A stretch of DNA of 10,126 bases from Limnoglobus sp043757025 (GTDB lineage: Bacteria > Planctomycetota > Planctomycetia > Gemmatales > Gemmataceae), in the NCBI GenBank assembly GCA_043757025.1, contig JAYVQG010000083.1, forward strand, positions 1-10,126. Reading direction: 5' to 3'. The notes beneath the pieces are model-generated. The model was not told the origin of the DNA. It saw only the letters and a list, made by a program, of their open reading frames with translations, and did not search any database. The translations under genes were made by a program, and so were the position numbers. Below, one piece after another: positions 1 to 7,173 of the stretch (positions within the stretch are counted from its first letter, which is position 1; each line of letters opens with the position of its first letter).

Positions 1-95
1 ATGGCCATGTGAAGTACTCCAGGGGTGTCAAGGCTCATTCTATCCCGCAAATGCCGCAGGGGAGTCCAACGTGCGGATCATACGAACCGAGGTAA
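1..95. other. Left-edge sequence of unknown identity, ending in TAA next to a PAS domain
   Basis: No recognisable gene. The reading frame of the downstream kinase is open from position 3 to a TAA at 93-95, but its translation (for example PQMPQGSPTCGSYEPR) does not resemble a PAS domain or any family I know. Recognisable PAS sequence (YIVDAQFR) starts in the very next codon, at 96. A second frame (starting at 2) is also open across this stretch and would join the PAS frame if one base near 92-95 were removed. The stretch could be the end of an inserted or rearranged segment, or the frameshifted front of the kinase gene. The sequence alone does not decide. Confidence 0.4.
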
Positions 96-119
96 TATAT
101 CGTCGATGCGCAGTTTCGC

Positions 120-1616
120 ATGATCAAAGTCAGTGCGGCTTCGCAGAACGTCTTCCGCAACATTCACCCGCTGATTGGCCGCGACTTTGAAGAAATCATG
201 ACGTTACTCTGGCCCGAAGAGTTCGTCCGGGTGGCGATCGATCGCTTCCGCCACACGTTAGGCACCGGCGAGCCGTACGCCATGCCGAACTTCAGCGAGC
301 AGCGTCAGGATAACGCCGAAATCGAATCTTACGATTGGAAGATCGAGCGCATCACCCTCCCCAACGGGCAGTTCGGCGTCGTCTGCTATTTTTACGACAT
401 CACCGAACGCAAACTCGCCGAAGTGAAATTGCAAGAGCAGACCGAAGCCCTCGCGGACTTGCACCGCCGCAAAGACGAGTTCTTGGCGATGTTGAGCCAC
501 GAACTGCGCAGCCCGCTCGCGCCGATCGCGAACGCCGTACAAATCCTGCGGCTACTATCGAATGAAGATGCCAATCAGAAACAGGCCCGTAGCGTCATCG
601 AGCGGCAAGTCGGCCAACTGACTCGCCTCGTCGACGACCTGATGGAAGTCTCGCGCATCACCACGAGCCGCGTCCACCTTCGCAAAGAACGCATCGTCAT
701 CGGCGGCATCGTCGAACGCGCCGTCGAGACCGCCTTCCCCATGATGGAACAGCGCCGTCACACACTGACTGTGTGCATACCCCCCGAACCGATCTGGCTC
801 GACGCCGACGCCGGCCGCCTCGAGCAAGTAATCGTGAATCTGCTCACCAATGCGGCGAAGTACACCGAAGAAGGCGGCAGTATTTGGCTCACGGTCGAGG
901 CGAGCGGGGAGCGTAAGCTCCCTGATGTACAGACAGAATGCATCATTCGAGTCCGCGATACCGGAGTAGGTATCGCCCCCGGACTTCTCCCGCGCGTTTT
1001 CGATTTGTTCACGCAGGCGGAACGTTCGCTGGATCGCTCGCAGGGTGGGTTGGGCATCGGCTTGGCGCTCGTACATCGGCTCGTCGAAATGCACGGTGGC
1101 ACCGTCGAAGTGACCAGCACGCTCGGCAAAGGCAGCGAGTTTGTCTTGCGACTCCCTTCACTGAGTCTCGCCACTGACCACTCGCCACTCGCCACTGCTG
1201 CGAAGCCACTCGCCACCGATGCCACTACTCTGAAGGTTCTGATCGTCGATGATAACGACGATTCCGCCGAGACGCTCGCCATGCTATTGAAGGCGTTACG
1301 GCACGACGTACGCACGGCGAACGATGGCCTAGCCGCACTCGAATCCGCTTCGAGTTATCGCCCCGATGTAGTGCTGTTAGACATCGGCTTGCCGTTGATG
1401 GACGGCTACGAAGTCGCCGCGAAAATGCGATTGTCGCCCGCGCACAAGACCACGGTGCTGGTCGCACTCACCGGCTATGGCCAGGATTCCGACCGACAAA
1501 AATCGAAAGACGTCGGCTTCGACCACCACCTCGTCAAGCCCGCCGACTTCGCGAAACTCCAACAGATTCTGGCAGGCGTGTCGGAGAAGATGAAGGCGAT
1601 TGGAACGAAACGGTGA
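120..1616 (+). CDS. PAS sensor - histidine kinase - receiver hybrid protein, probably truncated at the N terminus
   Basis: This is a cytoplasmic hybrid sensor kinase that autophosphorylates a histidine and can pass the phosphate to its own receiver domain. From the ATG at 120 (498 residues) the order is: PAS core about 1-95, ending in FYDITERK; a short helix about 96-118; HisKA with H127 in SHELRSP; HATPase with the N box NLLTNAAKY (240-248), G1 box DTGVGI (280-285) and G2 box GGLGIGLAL (309-317). A receiver domain follows at about 371-490, with acidic pair D377/D378, phospho-acceptor D421 in LLDIGLP, T451 and K473. There is no output domain and no membrane segment. Homology continues eight codons upstream of the ATG (YIVDAQFR, from 96) and then meets a TAA, and the ATG has no clear ribosome binding site. 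The gene is therefore either 5'-truncated or frameshifted. Kinase and receiver motifs are intact. A partner regulator is not visible. Confidence 0.85.
   Translation: MIKVSAASQNVFRNIHPLIGRDFEEIMTLLWPEEFVRVAIDRFRHTLGTGEPYAMPNFSEQRQDNAEIESYDWKIERITLPNGQFGVVCYFYDITERKLAEVKLQEQTEALADLHRRKDEFLAMLSHELRSPLAPIANAVQILRLLSNEDANQKQARSVIERQVGQLTRLVDDLMEVSRITTSRVHLRKERIVIGGIVERAVETAFPMMEQRRHTLTVCIPPEPIWLDADAGRLEQVIVNLLTNAAKYTEEGGSIWLTVEASGERKLPDVQTECIIRVRDTGVGIAPGLLPRVFDLFTQAERSLDRSQGGLGIGLALVHRLVEMHGGTVEVTSTLGKGSEFVLRLPSLSLATDHSPLATAAKPLATDATTLKVLIVDDNDDSAETLAMLLKALRHDVRTANDGLAALESASSYRPDVVLLDIGLPLMDGYEVAAKMRLSPAHKTTVLVALTGYGQDSDRQKSKDVGFDHHLVKPADFAKLQQILAGVSEKMKAIGTKR
1168..1216 (+). repeat. Low-complexity CCACTCGCCACT repeat inside the kinase-receiver linker
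   Basis: Degenerate copies of CGCCACT/CCACTCG follow each other here (around 1169, 1184, 1190 and 1207). They encode a linker rich in Ser, Pro, Leu, Ala and Thr (SPLAT-like units, residues about 350-366) exactly between the ATPase and receiver domains. I associate GTGGCGAGTGG-type repeats with spacers in planctomycete genomes. Here one appears to have been accepted in frame where a flexible linker tolerates it. Confidence 0.5.
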
Positions 1617-1665
1617 CAGTACGCGACGAGTATGCTTCCAACATCGTAATCCACCGAGATCAATC

Positions 1666-2094
1666 GTGAAGAGCAAAAACTTAGCAAACGACATCGGTCG
1701 CTATTTACCCGTCGCGTTCTTTGTCTCGATTCTGATTTTCGCGCTCGGATGCGAGAATCCGAATCGTTCGTCGAATGACGAGGAGAATCGCAAACCGCCA
1801 AAAGTCGAGTTTCTCGCTTTCTCTGCAAAGTGGTGTGGGGTTTGTCGTGCCGTGCCGAAATTGATCGAAAAACTTCGTGAGGGTATGCCGAATGTACAGT
1901 ATCGAGAAATCGACGTCGACGATCCCGAAAACGAGGCGCTCGTTGAAAAATACTCGCCGCTAGCCATGCCGTACATGTTCGTCGTAATCGACGGTAAGAC
2001 CGTGAAAACGATCACGGGCCTCTATCCGTACGACGACACGATGAAGATGCTCTCCGACGCAATCGAAACATTCAACCGAAATCCGCGACGATGA
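1666..2094 (+). CDS. Thioredoxin-fold lipoprotein
   Basis: This predicted membrane-anchored thiol-disulfide protein acts outside the cytoplasmic membrane. From the GTG at 1666 it has 142 residues: a basic N terminus, a hydrophobic stretch (about 14-27) and a lipobox FALGC with lipidated C29. An Asn/Asp/Glu-rich tether (30-45) follows, then a thioredoxin domain (about 47-138) with active site WCGVC (C57, C60) and the cis-proline in AMPYMF (P102). I prefer this GTG because it gives a complete lipoprotein signal. An in-frame TTG at 1600 overlaps the kinase gene and would bury the signal. The ribosome binding site is weak (GAG near 1655). It lies 49 bases after the kinase gene on the same strand, so co-transcription is possible. 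Likely roles are keeping exported cysteines reduced or helping cytochrome maturation, but the substrate cannot be told from sequence. Confidence 0.82.
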   Translation: MKSKNLANDIGRYLPVAFFVSILIFALGCENPNRSSNDEENRKPPKVEFLAFSAKWCGVCRAVPKLIEKLREGMPNVQYREIDVDDPENEALVEKYSPLAMPYMFVVIDGKTVKTITGLYPYDDTMKMLSDAIETFNRNPRR

Positions 2095-2187
2095 ACGATG
2101 CGATTCCCCGACAATACGCACTTTGCCGGTTCGAGTGCGATTTCCGCCATCGTTATCGAGGTGGAAAGTTCTAACGTGAAGTAAATG

Positions 2188-2829
2188 TCACCCGGGGTTC
2201 TTCAACGAGGCGACTTCGGGCAAATCGCTGAGCGCGTTCAAACCGAACGCTTCGAGGAAGGTTTTGGTCGTGCCGTAGAGTTGTGGGCGTCCCAACGAGT
2301 CGTGGCGACCTGCTATGCGGACCATGCCCTTTTCCATCAGCACGCGGATCAGGTCCGCACACTGAACGCCGCGGATTTTCTCGATCTCGGCACGCATGAT
2401 CGGCTGTTTGTACGCGATCACCGCGAGCGTTTCCATCGTCGCGGACGTCAACGGTACATCGTGCCCCGTCCGCCGTAGCCGCAATAGCCAGGGGTGAATC
2501 GCGGCCCGCGTCAGCAACTGATACCCACCTGCGATGTCTTCGATCTGGAACGCGGTGCCGTCGGCATCGTAAAACTTTCGCAGCGTCTCGATCAGCGTGC
2601 GGGCCTCGTTGCCATCTTTCAATTCGGCGGCATCGGCGATGCGCTTCGAGGTCAGCGGTTCGTCGGCGAGCATCAGCGCGGCTTCGACCCGTGCCAGTCG
2701 CGCATCGCGACCGTGCGGGTCGCTCGGCGCGCGATTTTCCCGTTCGAGCAGCGGGTAGAAGCGCAACGCCAGCGGCAGTCGCGCGTTCGCGGGCCGCATC
2801 GTCGATTGTCGTCGAAAGTTCGCGAACAT
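2188..2829 (-). CDS. scpB: Segregation and condensation protein B (ScpB)
   Basis: ScpB is the winged-helix (kite) subunit that works as a dimer with the kleisin ScpA on SMC to organise and segregate the chromosome. From the ATG whose first base is 2829 the protein has 213 residues. The first winged helix covers about 44-110, beginning RVEAALMLADEPLT. The second covers about 125-205, with the family signatures ETLAVIAYKQPI (133-144), IRGV and GRPQLYGTT (180-188), then FLEAFGL and DLP. A purine-rich GAGAGGGCAGG sequence just upstream supports this start. A longer frame reaching 2931 would run into nuoH and looks unlike the family. The first 40 residues are Arg-rich and unconserved. scpA is not adjacent, and the gene stands alone, convergent with the thioredoxin gene and divergent from nuoH. 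Confidence 0.93.
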   Translation of the reverse strand: MFANFRRQSTMRPANARLPLALRFYPLLERENRAPSDPHGRDARLARVEAALMLADEPLTSKRIADAAELKDGNEARTLIETLRKFYDADGTAFQIEDIAGGYQLLTRAAIHPWLLRLRRTGHDVPLTSATMETLAVIAYKQPIMRAEIEKIRGVQCADLIRVLMEKGMVRIAGRHDSLGRPQLYGTTKTFLEAFGLNALSDLPEVASLKNPG

Positions 2830-2910
2830 CGTGCCCTGCCCTCTCGCATCGCGATTCGATAAAGTACGTGTTACCAAGATCGTGGCCTCACCGTCAACGG
2901 ACGCTCTCCC
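2830..2910. promoter_or_regulatory. Divergent scpB / nuoH intergenic region
   Basis: Only 81 bases separate the two divergent starts, so promoters for scpB (leftward) and the nuo operon (rightward) are expected here or within the first codons of the opposite gene. I see no convincing -35/-10 pair. The scpB ribosome binding site lies at about 2833-2845. The nuoH GTG has only a weak purine stretch (ACGGA near 2896). The assignment rests on gene arrangement, not on a motif. Confidence 0.4.
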
Positions 2911-4095
2911 GTGCTGTCGTTGTTTACACAATACCTATCCGAACCGCTCGCGATCGTTCTGACGGCACTCGTCTGCGCCGGGTTGGTCGTGTCGTTTATG
3001 GGCGTGTCGGCACTGATGTTCATTTGGGCCGAGCGTAAAATCTCCGCACGAATGCAAGATCGACTCGGGCCGACTCGAACGGGAAAATTCGGCCTGCTGC
3101 AATCGCTCGCCGACGGTATTAAACTGATTACCAAGGAAGACTTCGCCCCCGATGGTGCGGACCGCGTACTGTTTCGTGCGGCCCCCTATCTGGCGTTTTG
3201 TGCGGCTTTCGCGGGGTTCATCGCGTTGCCGTTCGGTTCAGGCGTGGCGGTGCAAACGCTCTCGATCGGTGCGTTCTTCATGCTTGCGGTGCTTTCGAGC
3301 GAGGTGTTCGGTGTGATGCTTGCGGGGTATGCCTCCGGAAGCAAGTGGGCACTGTTCGGCGGGATGCGCGAAGCGGCACAGGTGGTCAGTTACGAAGTGC
3401 CGCGCTCGATCTGCGTGCTCGTGCCGATCTGCATCGCGGGTACGCTGAATTTAACGACGATTGGCCAACAACAAGTCGGCGGGTTCTGGAACTGGTACGT
3501 CTTTCACGATCCGTTCACGTTCGTGGCGTTCATCATCTTCTTCATCGTAGCGACGGCGAGTTGCAAGCGCGCACCGTTCGATTTAGCCGAAGCCGAAAGC
3601 GAACTGGTGGCGGGGTTCCACACCGAATATAGCGGTATCCGATGGTCGTACTTTTTCATGGCGGAGTACGGCAGCATGTTCGCGATGAGCGGCCTTGCGG
3701 CGATGCTCTTCCTCGGTGGTTGGCACACCGGCGTGCTACCCTACGAGCCAACCGTGGCATTCGGCCCGTGGCTCGGCGTGCCGCTCAATGCGTGTGTCGT
3801 CATCGGAAAAGGCACGCTGCTTGTGATCGTCATGATGTGGATGCGCTGGTCGCTACCGCGATTGCGAATCGACCAAGTGATGATGACCTGCCTGAAGTAC
3901 TTCCTGCCGATTAGCTGCGTGCTGCTTCTGGGCGTGTGCGTCTGGCAGTTGTACGTCCCGAAGGCGGTCGGCGACGGCGTGAAGTGGGTACTGGCCGGTG
4001 GCACGATTGTCAGCTTTCTCGGCGTCACGATCAGCCTGTTTCGGCCCCTTCAGCATGCGCCCGCCGGGCAATTACCTGGCGTGTGGGGGAAATAA
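2911..4095 (+). CDS. nuoH: NADH-quinone oxidoreductase subunit H (complex I)
   Basis: NuoH/ND1 is the membrane subunit that forms much of the quinone-binding chamber and joins the peripheral arm to the pumping arm. The 394 residues contain about eight or nine hydrophobic helices and the family's conserved loops: ERKISARMQDRLGPTR (41-56), GLLQSLADGIKLITKED (61-77), GGMREAAQVVSYEVP (150-164), APFDLAEAESELVAGFHTEY (221-240) and RIDQVMMTCLKYFLP (319-333). The acidic residues of the loop at 221-240 are those implicated in coupling quinone chemistry to proton pumping. The GTG start fits the expected N terminus (MLSLFTQYL). It is the first gene of a tight operon and ends 2 bases before nuoJ. The usual next gene nuoI, an iron-sulfur subunit, is missing at this position. 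Confidence 0.97.
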   Translation: MLSLFTQYLSEPLAIVLTALVCAGLVVSFMGVSALMFIWAERKISARMQDRLGPTRTGKFGLLQSLADGIKLITKEDFAPDGADRVLFRAAPYLAFCAAFAGFIALPFGSGVAVQTLSIGAFFMLAVLSSEVFGVMLAGYASGSKWALFGGMREAAQVVSYEVPRSICVLVPICIAGTLNLTTIGQQQVGGFWNWYVFHDPFTFVAFIIFFIVATASCKRAPFDLAEAESELVAGFHTEYSGIRWSYFFMAEYGSMFAMSGLAAMLFLGGWHTGVLPYEPTVAFGPWLGVPLNACVVIGKGTLLVIVMMWMRWSLPRLRIDQVMMTCLKYFLPISCVLLLGVCVWQLYVPKAVGDGVKWVLAGGTIVSFLGVTISLFRPLQHAPAGQLPGVWGK

Positions 4096-4097
4096 CC

Positions 4098-4640
4098 ATG
4101 AGCCTGAACGAAATCGTATTCCTGATCATCGCTACCACCGTGGCCGTGTCGGCGGTGGGCGTGGTTGCCTCGAAAAGTATCGTCCGTTCGGCGGTTTGGC
4201 TGTTACTCACGCTCATCGGCATCTCGTTCGTTTACTTCCTGCTCGGTGCGGAGTTTCTCGGAGCGGCGCACCTGATCGTTTACGTCGGCGGCACGCTCGT
4301 CCTCGTCGTTTTCGGCGTGATGCTGACGGCGGGCGGACCGTTTACGACGCTCGCGAATCGCCGGTGGGAATGGGCCGTGGGCGTTGCGATTGCCACGCTG
4401 CTGTTCGGCATTCTCGTGGCGGCGTCGTTGCAACTCGGTGCGAATAGGCCTTCGCCGACTGGCGATATACCCGGTACGGGTTCGCTCGGGTTAGCGTTTC
4501 TCGGCGTGCCCGATCCGGCGAGCAAAGTCGGCACATCGTACCTGTTGCCGTTCGAGATCGTCTCGGTGCATTTACTCGTCGTGCTGATCGGGGCAGCGTA
4601 TTTGGCGCGTGCGAAGAAGCGAGCAACACCCCATGACTGA
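4098..4640 (+). CDS. nuoJ: NADH-quinone oxidoreductase subunit J (complex I)
   Basis: NuoJ/ND6 is a small membrane subunit in the proton channel region near NuoH and NuoK. The 180 residues form five predicted hydrophobic helices. The family signature is clear at 52-76: an acidic residue then FLGAAHLIVYVGGTLVLVVF, which contains the flexible (pi-bulge) third helix known from complex I structures. The C-terminal helix LPFEIVSVHLLVVLIGAAYLARAKKR is also typical. A Gly/Pro-rich extracytoplasmic loop (about 113-145) separates helices four and five. The ATG at 4098 follows a GGGGA ribosome binding site in the end of nuoH. The 3' end overlaps nuoK by 8 bases, which suggests translational coupling. 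Confidence 0.95.
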   Translation: MSLNEIVFLIIATTVAVSAVGVVASKSIVRSAVWLLLTLIGISFVYFLLGAEFLGAAHLIVYVGGTLVLVVFGVMLTAGGPFTTLANRRWEWAVGVAIATLLFGILVAASLQLGANRPSPTGDIPGTGSLGLAFLGVPDPASKVGTSYLLPFEIVSVHLLVVLIGAAYLARAKKRATPHD

Positions 4641-4947
4641 CATCGGCCTGACACCGTTCCTGATACTTAGCGCGTTTCTGTTCGCGTGTGGCGTGCTTTG
4701 CATTACGACGAAGCGCAACGCCGTCGGCATCCTCATGGGCGTCGAACTCGTACTGAATGCGGCGAACATCAACTTCGTCGCTTTCGCCCGCTACGTGCCA
4801 TCGTTTCGCCTCGAAGGGCAGATCTTCGCGCTGATGGTGATCGTGCTGGCTGCGGCGGAGGCGGCTGTGGCGCTCGCCATTATCTTAAACTTCTACAACA
4901 ACCGCGGCACCGTCGACGTCGATCGAGCGAACGAGTTGAAAGGGTAA
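4633..4947 (+). CDS. nuoK: NADH-quinone oxidoreductase subunit K (complex I)
   Basis: NuoK/ND4L is a three-helix proton-channel subunit packed between NuoJ and the antiporter-like subunits. The 104 residues have the family's two key buried glutamates: E38 in GVELVLNAANINFVAF and E76 in AAEAAVALAIILNFY, matching E36 and E72 of the Escherichia coli protein. Length is typical (about 100). The ATG at 4633 gives the standard N terminus and overlaps the nuoJ stop. An upstream in-frame ATG at 4609 would add eight polar residues and is less likely. The gene ends 9 bases before nuoL, and its last codons (GAAAGGG, 4938-4944) serve as the ribosome binding site of nuoL. Confidence 0.96.
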   Translation: MTDIGLTPFLILSAFLFACGVLCITTKRNAVGILMGVELVLNAANINFVAFARYVPSFRLEGQIFALMVIVLAAAEAAVALAIILNFYNNRGTVDVDRANELKG

Positions 4948-4956
4948 CCGCGAACT

Positions 4957-7038
4957 ATGCTCGAACTGATCCGCGATGAACCGGGGCGACTGTTCCTAAT
5001 CGCGACGCTATTGCCGTTGTTGGCGTTTTTCGTGCTGCTGATTGCGGGCACGTTCCGGCGGTTGCGCGGCGTTCGTGGGACGAAACCGTCGGCGATCCCT
5101 GGCTATTTCGCGGTCGCGGTTATGGCGATGTCAGCGGGTTGTGCGATCGTCGGGCTATCGTGGTTTTTGCAAGATGCCCACACGTACGCGAACGAGCCGC
5201 TGACGCTCGAAGCGCGATGGTCCGAGCGAATCGACTGGGTGCGCATCGGTAGCCTCAAACACGACGCGCGGCCCGCACTTTCGCTCGAACTCGGTTACCG
5301 CATCGATCATCTGTCCGCGATCATGGTCGCGATGGTCACCGTGGTGGCGACGCTGATTTTCCTGTTCTCCATCGGCTATATGCACGACGAACGCCAGCGC
5401 GACAATCATGGCCGGCGCGGGCGTTTTGGCCGGTTTTTCCTGTATCTGTCGCTGTTCGCGTTTGCGATGCTCAACCTGTTGATTGCCGATAATCTGTTGC
5501 AAATCTTCATCGGTTGGGAGTTGGTCGGCGTCTGTTCGTTCTTACTGATCGGTTTCTATTTCGAACGGGCGTCGGCGTGCAATGCCGCGAACAAGGCGTT
5601 CCTGATTAACCGCATCGGCGATGCGGGTTTTCTCGTTGCGCTCGCTGTCACGTGGTCGACGTTTGGCACGTTTCACATTCCGGAACTGATCGAGAAAGCA
5701 GCGACGTTGCCTGCGGATTCGTCGGCGATGTGGTGGATTGGCATGGGGTTGGTGGCGGGTTGTGCCGGGAAGTCCGCACAGATTCCGCTGCACACGTGGC
5801 TCCCCGATGCGATGGAAGGGCCGACGCCCGTATCGGCACTGATTCACGCGGCGACGATGGTGGCGGCGGGAGTGTATCTCGTGGGCCGCGCGTTCCCGTT
5901 GTTCACGCCCGACGTGCTGTTAGTCATTGCGTATATGGGCGCGATCACGATGTTCCTGAGTGCGACGATTGCCGTCGTGCAAACGGACATCAAGCGGGTG
6001 CTCGCGTTCTCGACGTGTTCGCAACTCGGCTTCATGATGCTCGCGATATCGCTCGGCGGGTGGGTCGCGGGCCTGTTGCACTTGCTCACACATGCGTTCT
6101 TCAAGGCACTGCTGTTCCTGTGCGCGGGGAGCGTCATTCACGGGCTGCATCACGAGCAAAACTTGTCGAAGATGGGCGGGCTGCGGCGCAAAATGCCGAT
6201 CACTGCATTTGCGATGCTGATCGGCGTGTTGGCGATCGCGGGCACGCCGCTACTTTCCGGGTGGTACAGTAAGGACCGCATTTTGGCGCACGTCATCGGC
6301 TCGGCGGCAGCGGGGCATTACGAACGTCCACTGCTGCTTTTCTTGCCATTCATCACCGCGGGGTTGACGAGCTTCTACATGTTCCGGTTGTGGTTGTTGG
6401 CGTTTGCCGGGAAGCCGCGCGACCCGCATTTGTACGAACACGCGCACGAATCGCCGTGGGTGATGACGGTGCCGCTGGTGCTACTCGCCGCGTTCAGCAT
6501 TGCAGTCGCGTGGGGCTGGCCGCTCTGGGATGCGGAGGCTTCGTACCTCGGCCAACTGCTCCACGCGGGCCAACCGCACAGTGTCGAAGTGCAGTTCGCA
6601 ACGGCGTTCCACCATGCCGAAGCGAACCACTTGCTCGCGGGCGGGTTGGCACTATCGCTCGCAATCGCGGGGTTCGCAATCGCGTGGTCGCGGCACAAAG
6701 CGGGCACGCTGCTCGCCTTCGGTGGGCCACGCTGGCTCGCGAAACTGCTTCAACACAAGTATTATTTCGACGAACTGTATTCGCGAATCTTCACGAAGCC
6801 GTCGATACATGCCGCGCTAGCCATCGGCGCGTTCGACAAACGACCGACCGATAAAGTCGAGACACGGCGGTTCGACTTCCGCACGCTCGATGGCGTCTGG
6901 AACGCGATTGCGGACGTTTCCGCATTTGGCGGCGCGATGTTGCAACGGGTGCAAACCGGCCAACTACGGCAGTACGTGTTGGCGTTGGGGTTGACGGTCG
7001 TTGCCGCGTTGGGGATTCTGTTCGTTCGAACTCGATAG
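4957..7038 (+). CDS. nuoL: NADH-quinone oxidoreductase subunit L (complex I)
   Basis: NuoL/ND5 is the distal antiporter-like proton pump and carries the long lateral helix. The 693 residues show the expected elements: E188 in IGWELVGVCSF, K272 in AGKSAQIPLHTWLPDAMEGP, H297 in LIHAATMVAAGVYL, K346 in TDIKRVLAFSTCSQLGFM, K383 in HAFFKALLFL, and GTPLLSGWYSKD (429-440). The C-terminal part (about 600-693) with KYYFDELYSRIF and a last helix fits the lateral-helix and anchor region. Length is slightly above the E. coli protein (about 610), mainly from the N-terminal region and the region around 480-640. The start follows a good ribosome binding site (GAAAGGG). The gene is followed by 210 bases of repeats before nuoM, which is unusual in an otherwise packed operon. 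Confidence 0.97.
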   Translation: MLELIRDEPGRLFLIATLLPLLAFFVLLIAGTFRRLRGVRGTKPSAIPGYFAVAVMAMSAGCAIVGLSWFLQDAHTYANEPLTLEARWSERIDWVRIGSLKHDARPALSLELGYRIDHLSAIMVAMVTVVATLIFLFSIGYMHDERQRDNHGRRGRFGRFFLYLSLFAFAMLNLLIADNLLQIFIGWELVGVCSFLLIGFYFERASACNAANKAFLINRIGDAGFLVALAVTWSTFGTFHIPELIEKAATLPADSSAMWWIGMGLVAGCAGKSAQIPLHTWLPDAMEGPTPVSALIHAATMVAAGVYLVGRAFPLFTPDVLLVIAYMGAITMFLSATIAVVQTDIKRVLAFSTCSQLGFMMLAISLGGWVAGLLHLLTHAFFKALLFLCAGSVIHGLHHEQNLSKMGGLRRKMPITAFAMLIGVLAIAGTPLLSGWYSKDRILAHVIGSAAAGHYERPLLLFLPFITAGLTSFYMFRLWLLAFAGKPRDPHLYEHAHESPWVMTVPLVLLAAFSIAVAWGWPLWDAEASYLGQLLHAGQPHSVEVQFATAFHHAEANHLLAGGLALSLAIAGFAIAWSRHKAGTLLAFGGPRWLAKLLQHKYYFDELYSRIFTKPSIHAALAIGAFDKRPTDKVETRRFDFRTLDGVWNAIADVSAFGGAMLQRVQTGQLRQYVLALGLTVVAALGILFVRTR

Positions 7039-7040
7039 TT

Positions 7041-7098
7041 TTGTAGCTGGGGCCTGTGACCCCGGTTCTCGCACCGGCCTCATAGAGGCCAGCTACAA
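7041..7098. repeat. Palindromic element, full unit 1 of 4 (58 bp)
   Basis: A 10-base left arm (TTGTAGCTGG) pairs with a perfect right arm (CCAGCTACAA). Between the arms lie three small hairpins with no spare bases: an 11-base one (GGCC-TGT-GACC, one mismatch), a 16-base one (CCGGT, loop TCTCGC, ACCGG) and an 11-base one (CCTC-ATA-GAGG). The lengths 10+11+16+11+10 add to exactly 58, so the unit can fold as a cloverleaf in RNA or as a cruciform in DNA. It starts 2 bases after the nuoL stop codon. Confidence 0.85.
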
Positions 7099-7102
7099 AA
7101 AA

Positions 7103-7128
7103 TTGTAGCTGGGGTCTGTGACCTACAA
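7103..7128. repeat. Palindromic element, shortened unit 2 of 4 (26 bp)
   Basis: This copy keeps the full left arm (TTGTAGCTGG) and the first hairpin (GGTC-TGT-GACC), then jumps to the last five bases of the right arm (TACAA). It is an internal deletion derivative of the 58-bp unit. A 4-base A-rich spacer separates it from each neighbour. Confidence 0.8.
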
Positions 7129-7132
7129 AAAG

Positions 7133-7169
7133 TTGTAGCTGGGGTCTGTGACCCCGGTTCTCGCTACAA
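7133..7169. repeat. Palindromic element, shortened unit 3 of 4 (37 bp)
   Basis: This copy keeps the left arm, the first hairpin and the left half of the middle hairpin (CCGGTTCTCG), then jumps to the right-arm end CTACAA. The joint falls at a GC dinucleotide present at both deletion ends in the full unit, consistent with slippage. Its middle-hairpin loop is like unit 1, while its first hairpin is like unit 4. Confidence 0.8.
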
Positions 7170-7173
7170 AAAA

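Noticed and set aside
1..95. Group II intron or insertion-sequence end at the left edge
   Set aside because: I looked for a domain V-like hairpin and for terminal inverted repeats and found neither in the 95 bases available. Left as unidentified.
1600..1665. TTG start at 1600 for the thioredoxin lipoprotein
   Set aside because: It overlaps the kinase gene and places 22 residues before the signal peptide. The GTG at 1666 gives a normal lipoprotein signal.
2830..2931. Longer scpB start at 2931
   Set aside because: It would overlap the start of nuoH and adds a non-conserved, basic stretch. The ATG at 2829 has a better ribosome binding site.
5652..6272. Long open frame of 206 codons inside nuoL in another frame, and similar frames opposite the kinase and nuoM
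   Set aside because: These are composition shadows of conserved genes in GC-rich DNA. Their translations are Arg-rich and match no family.
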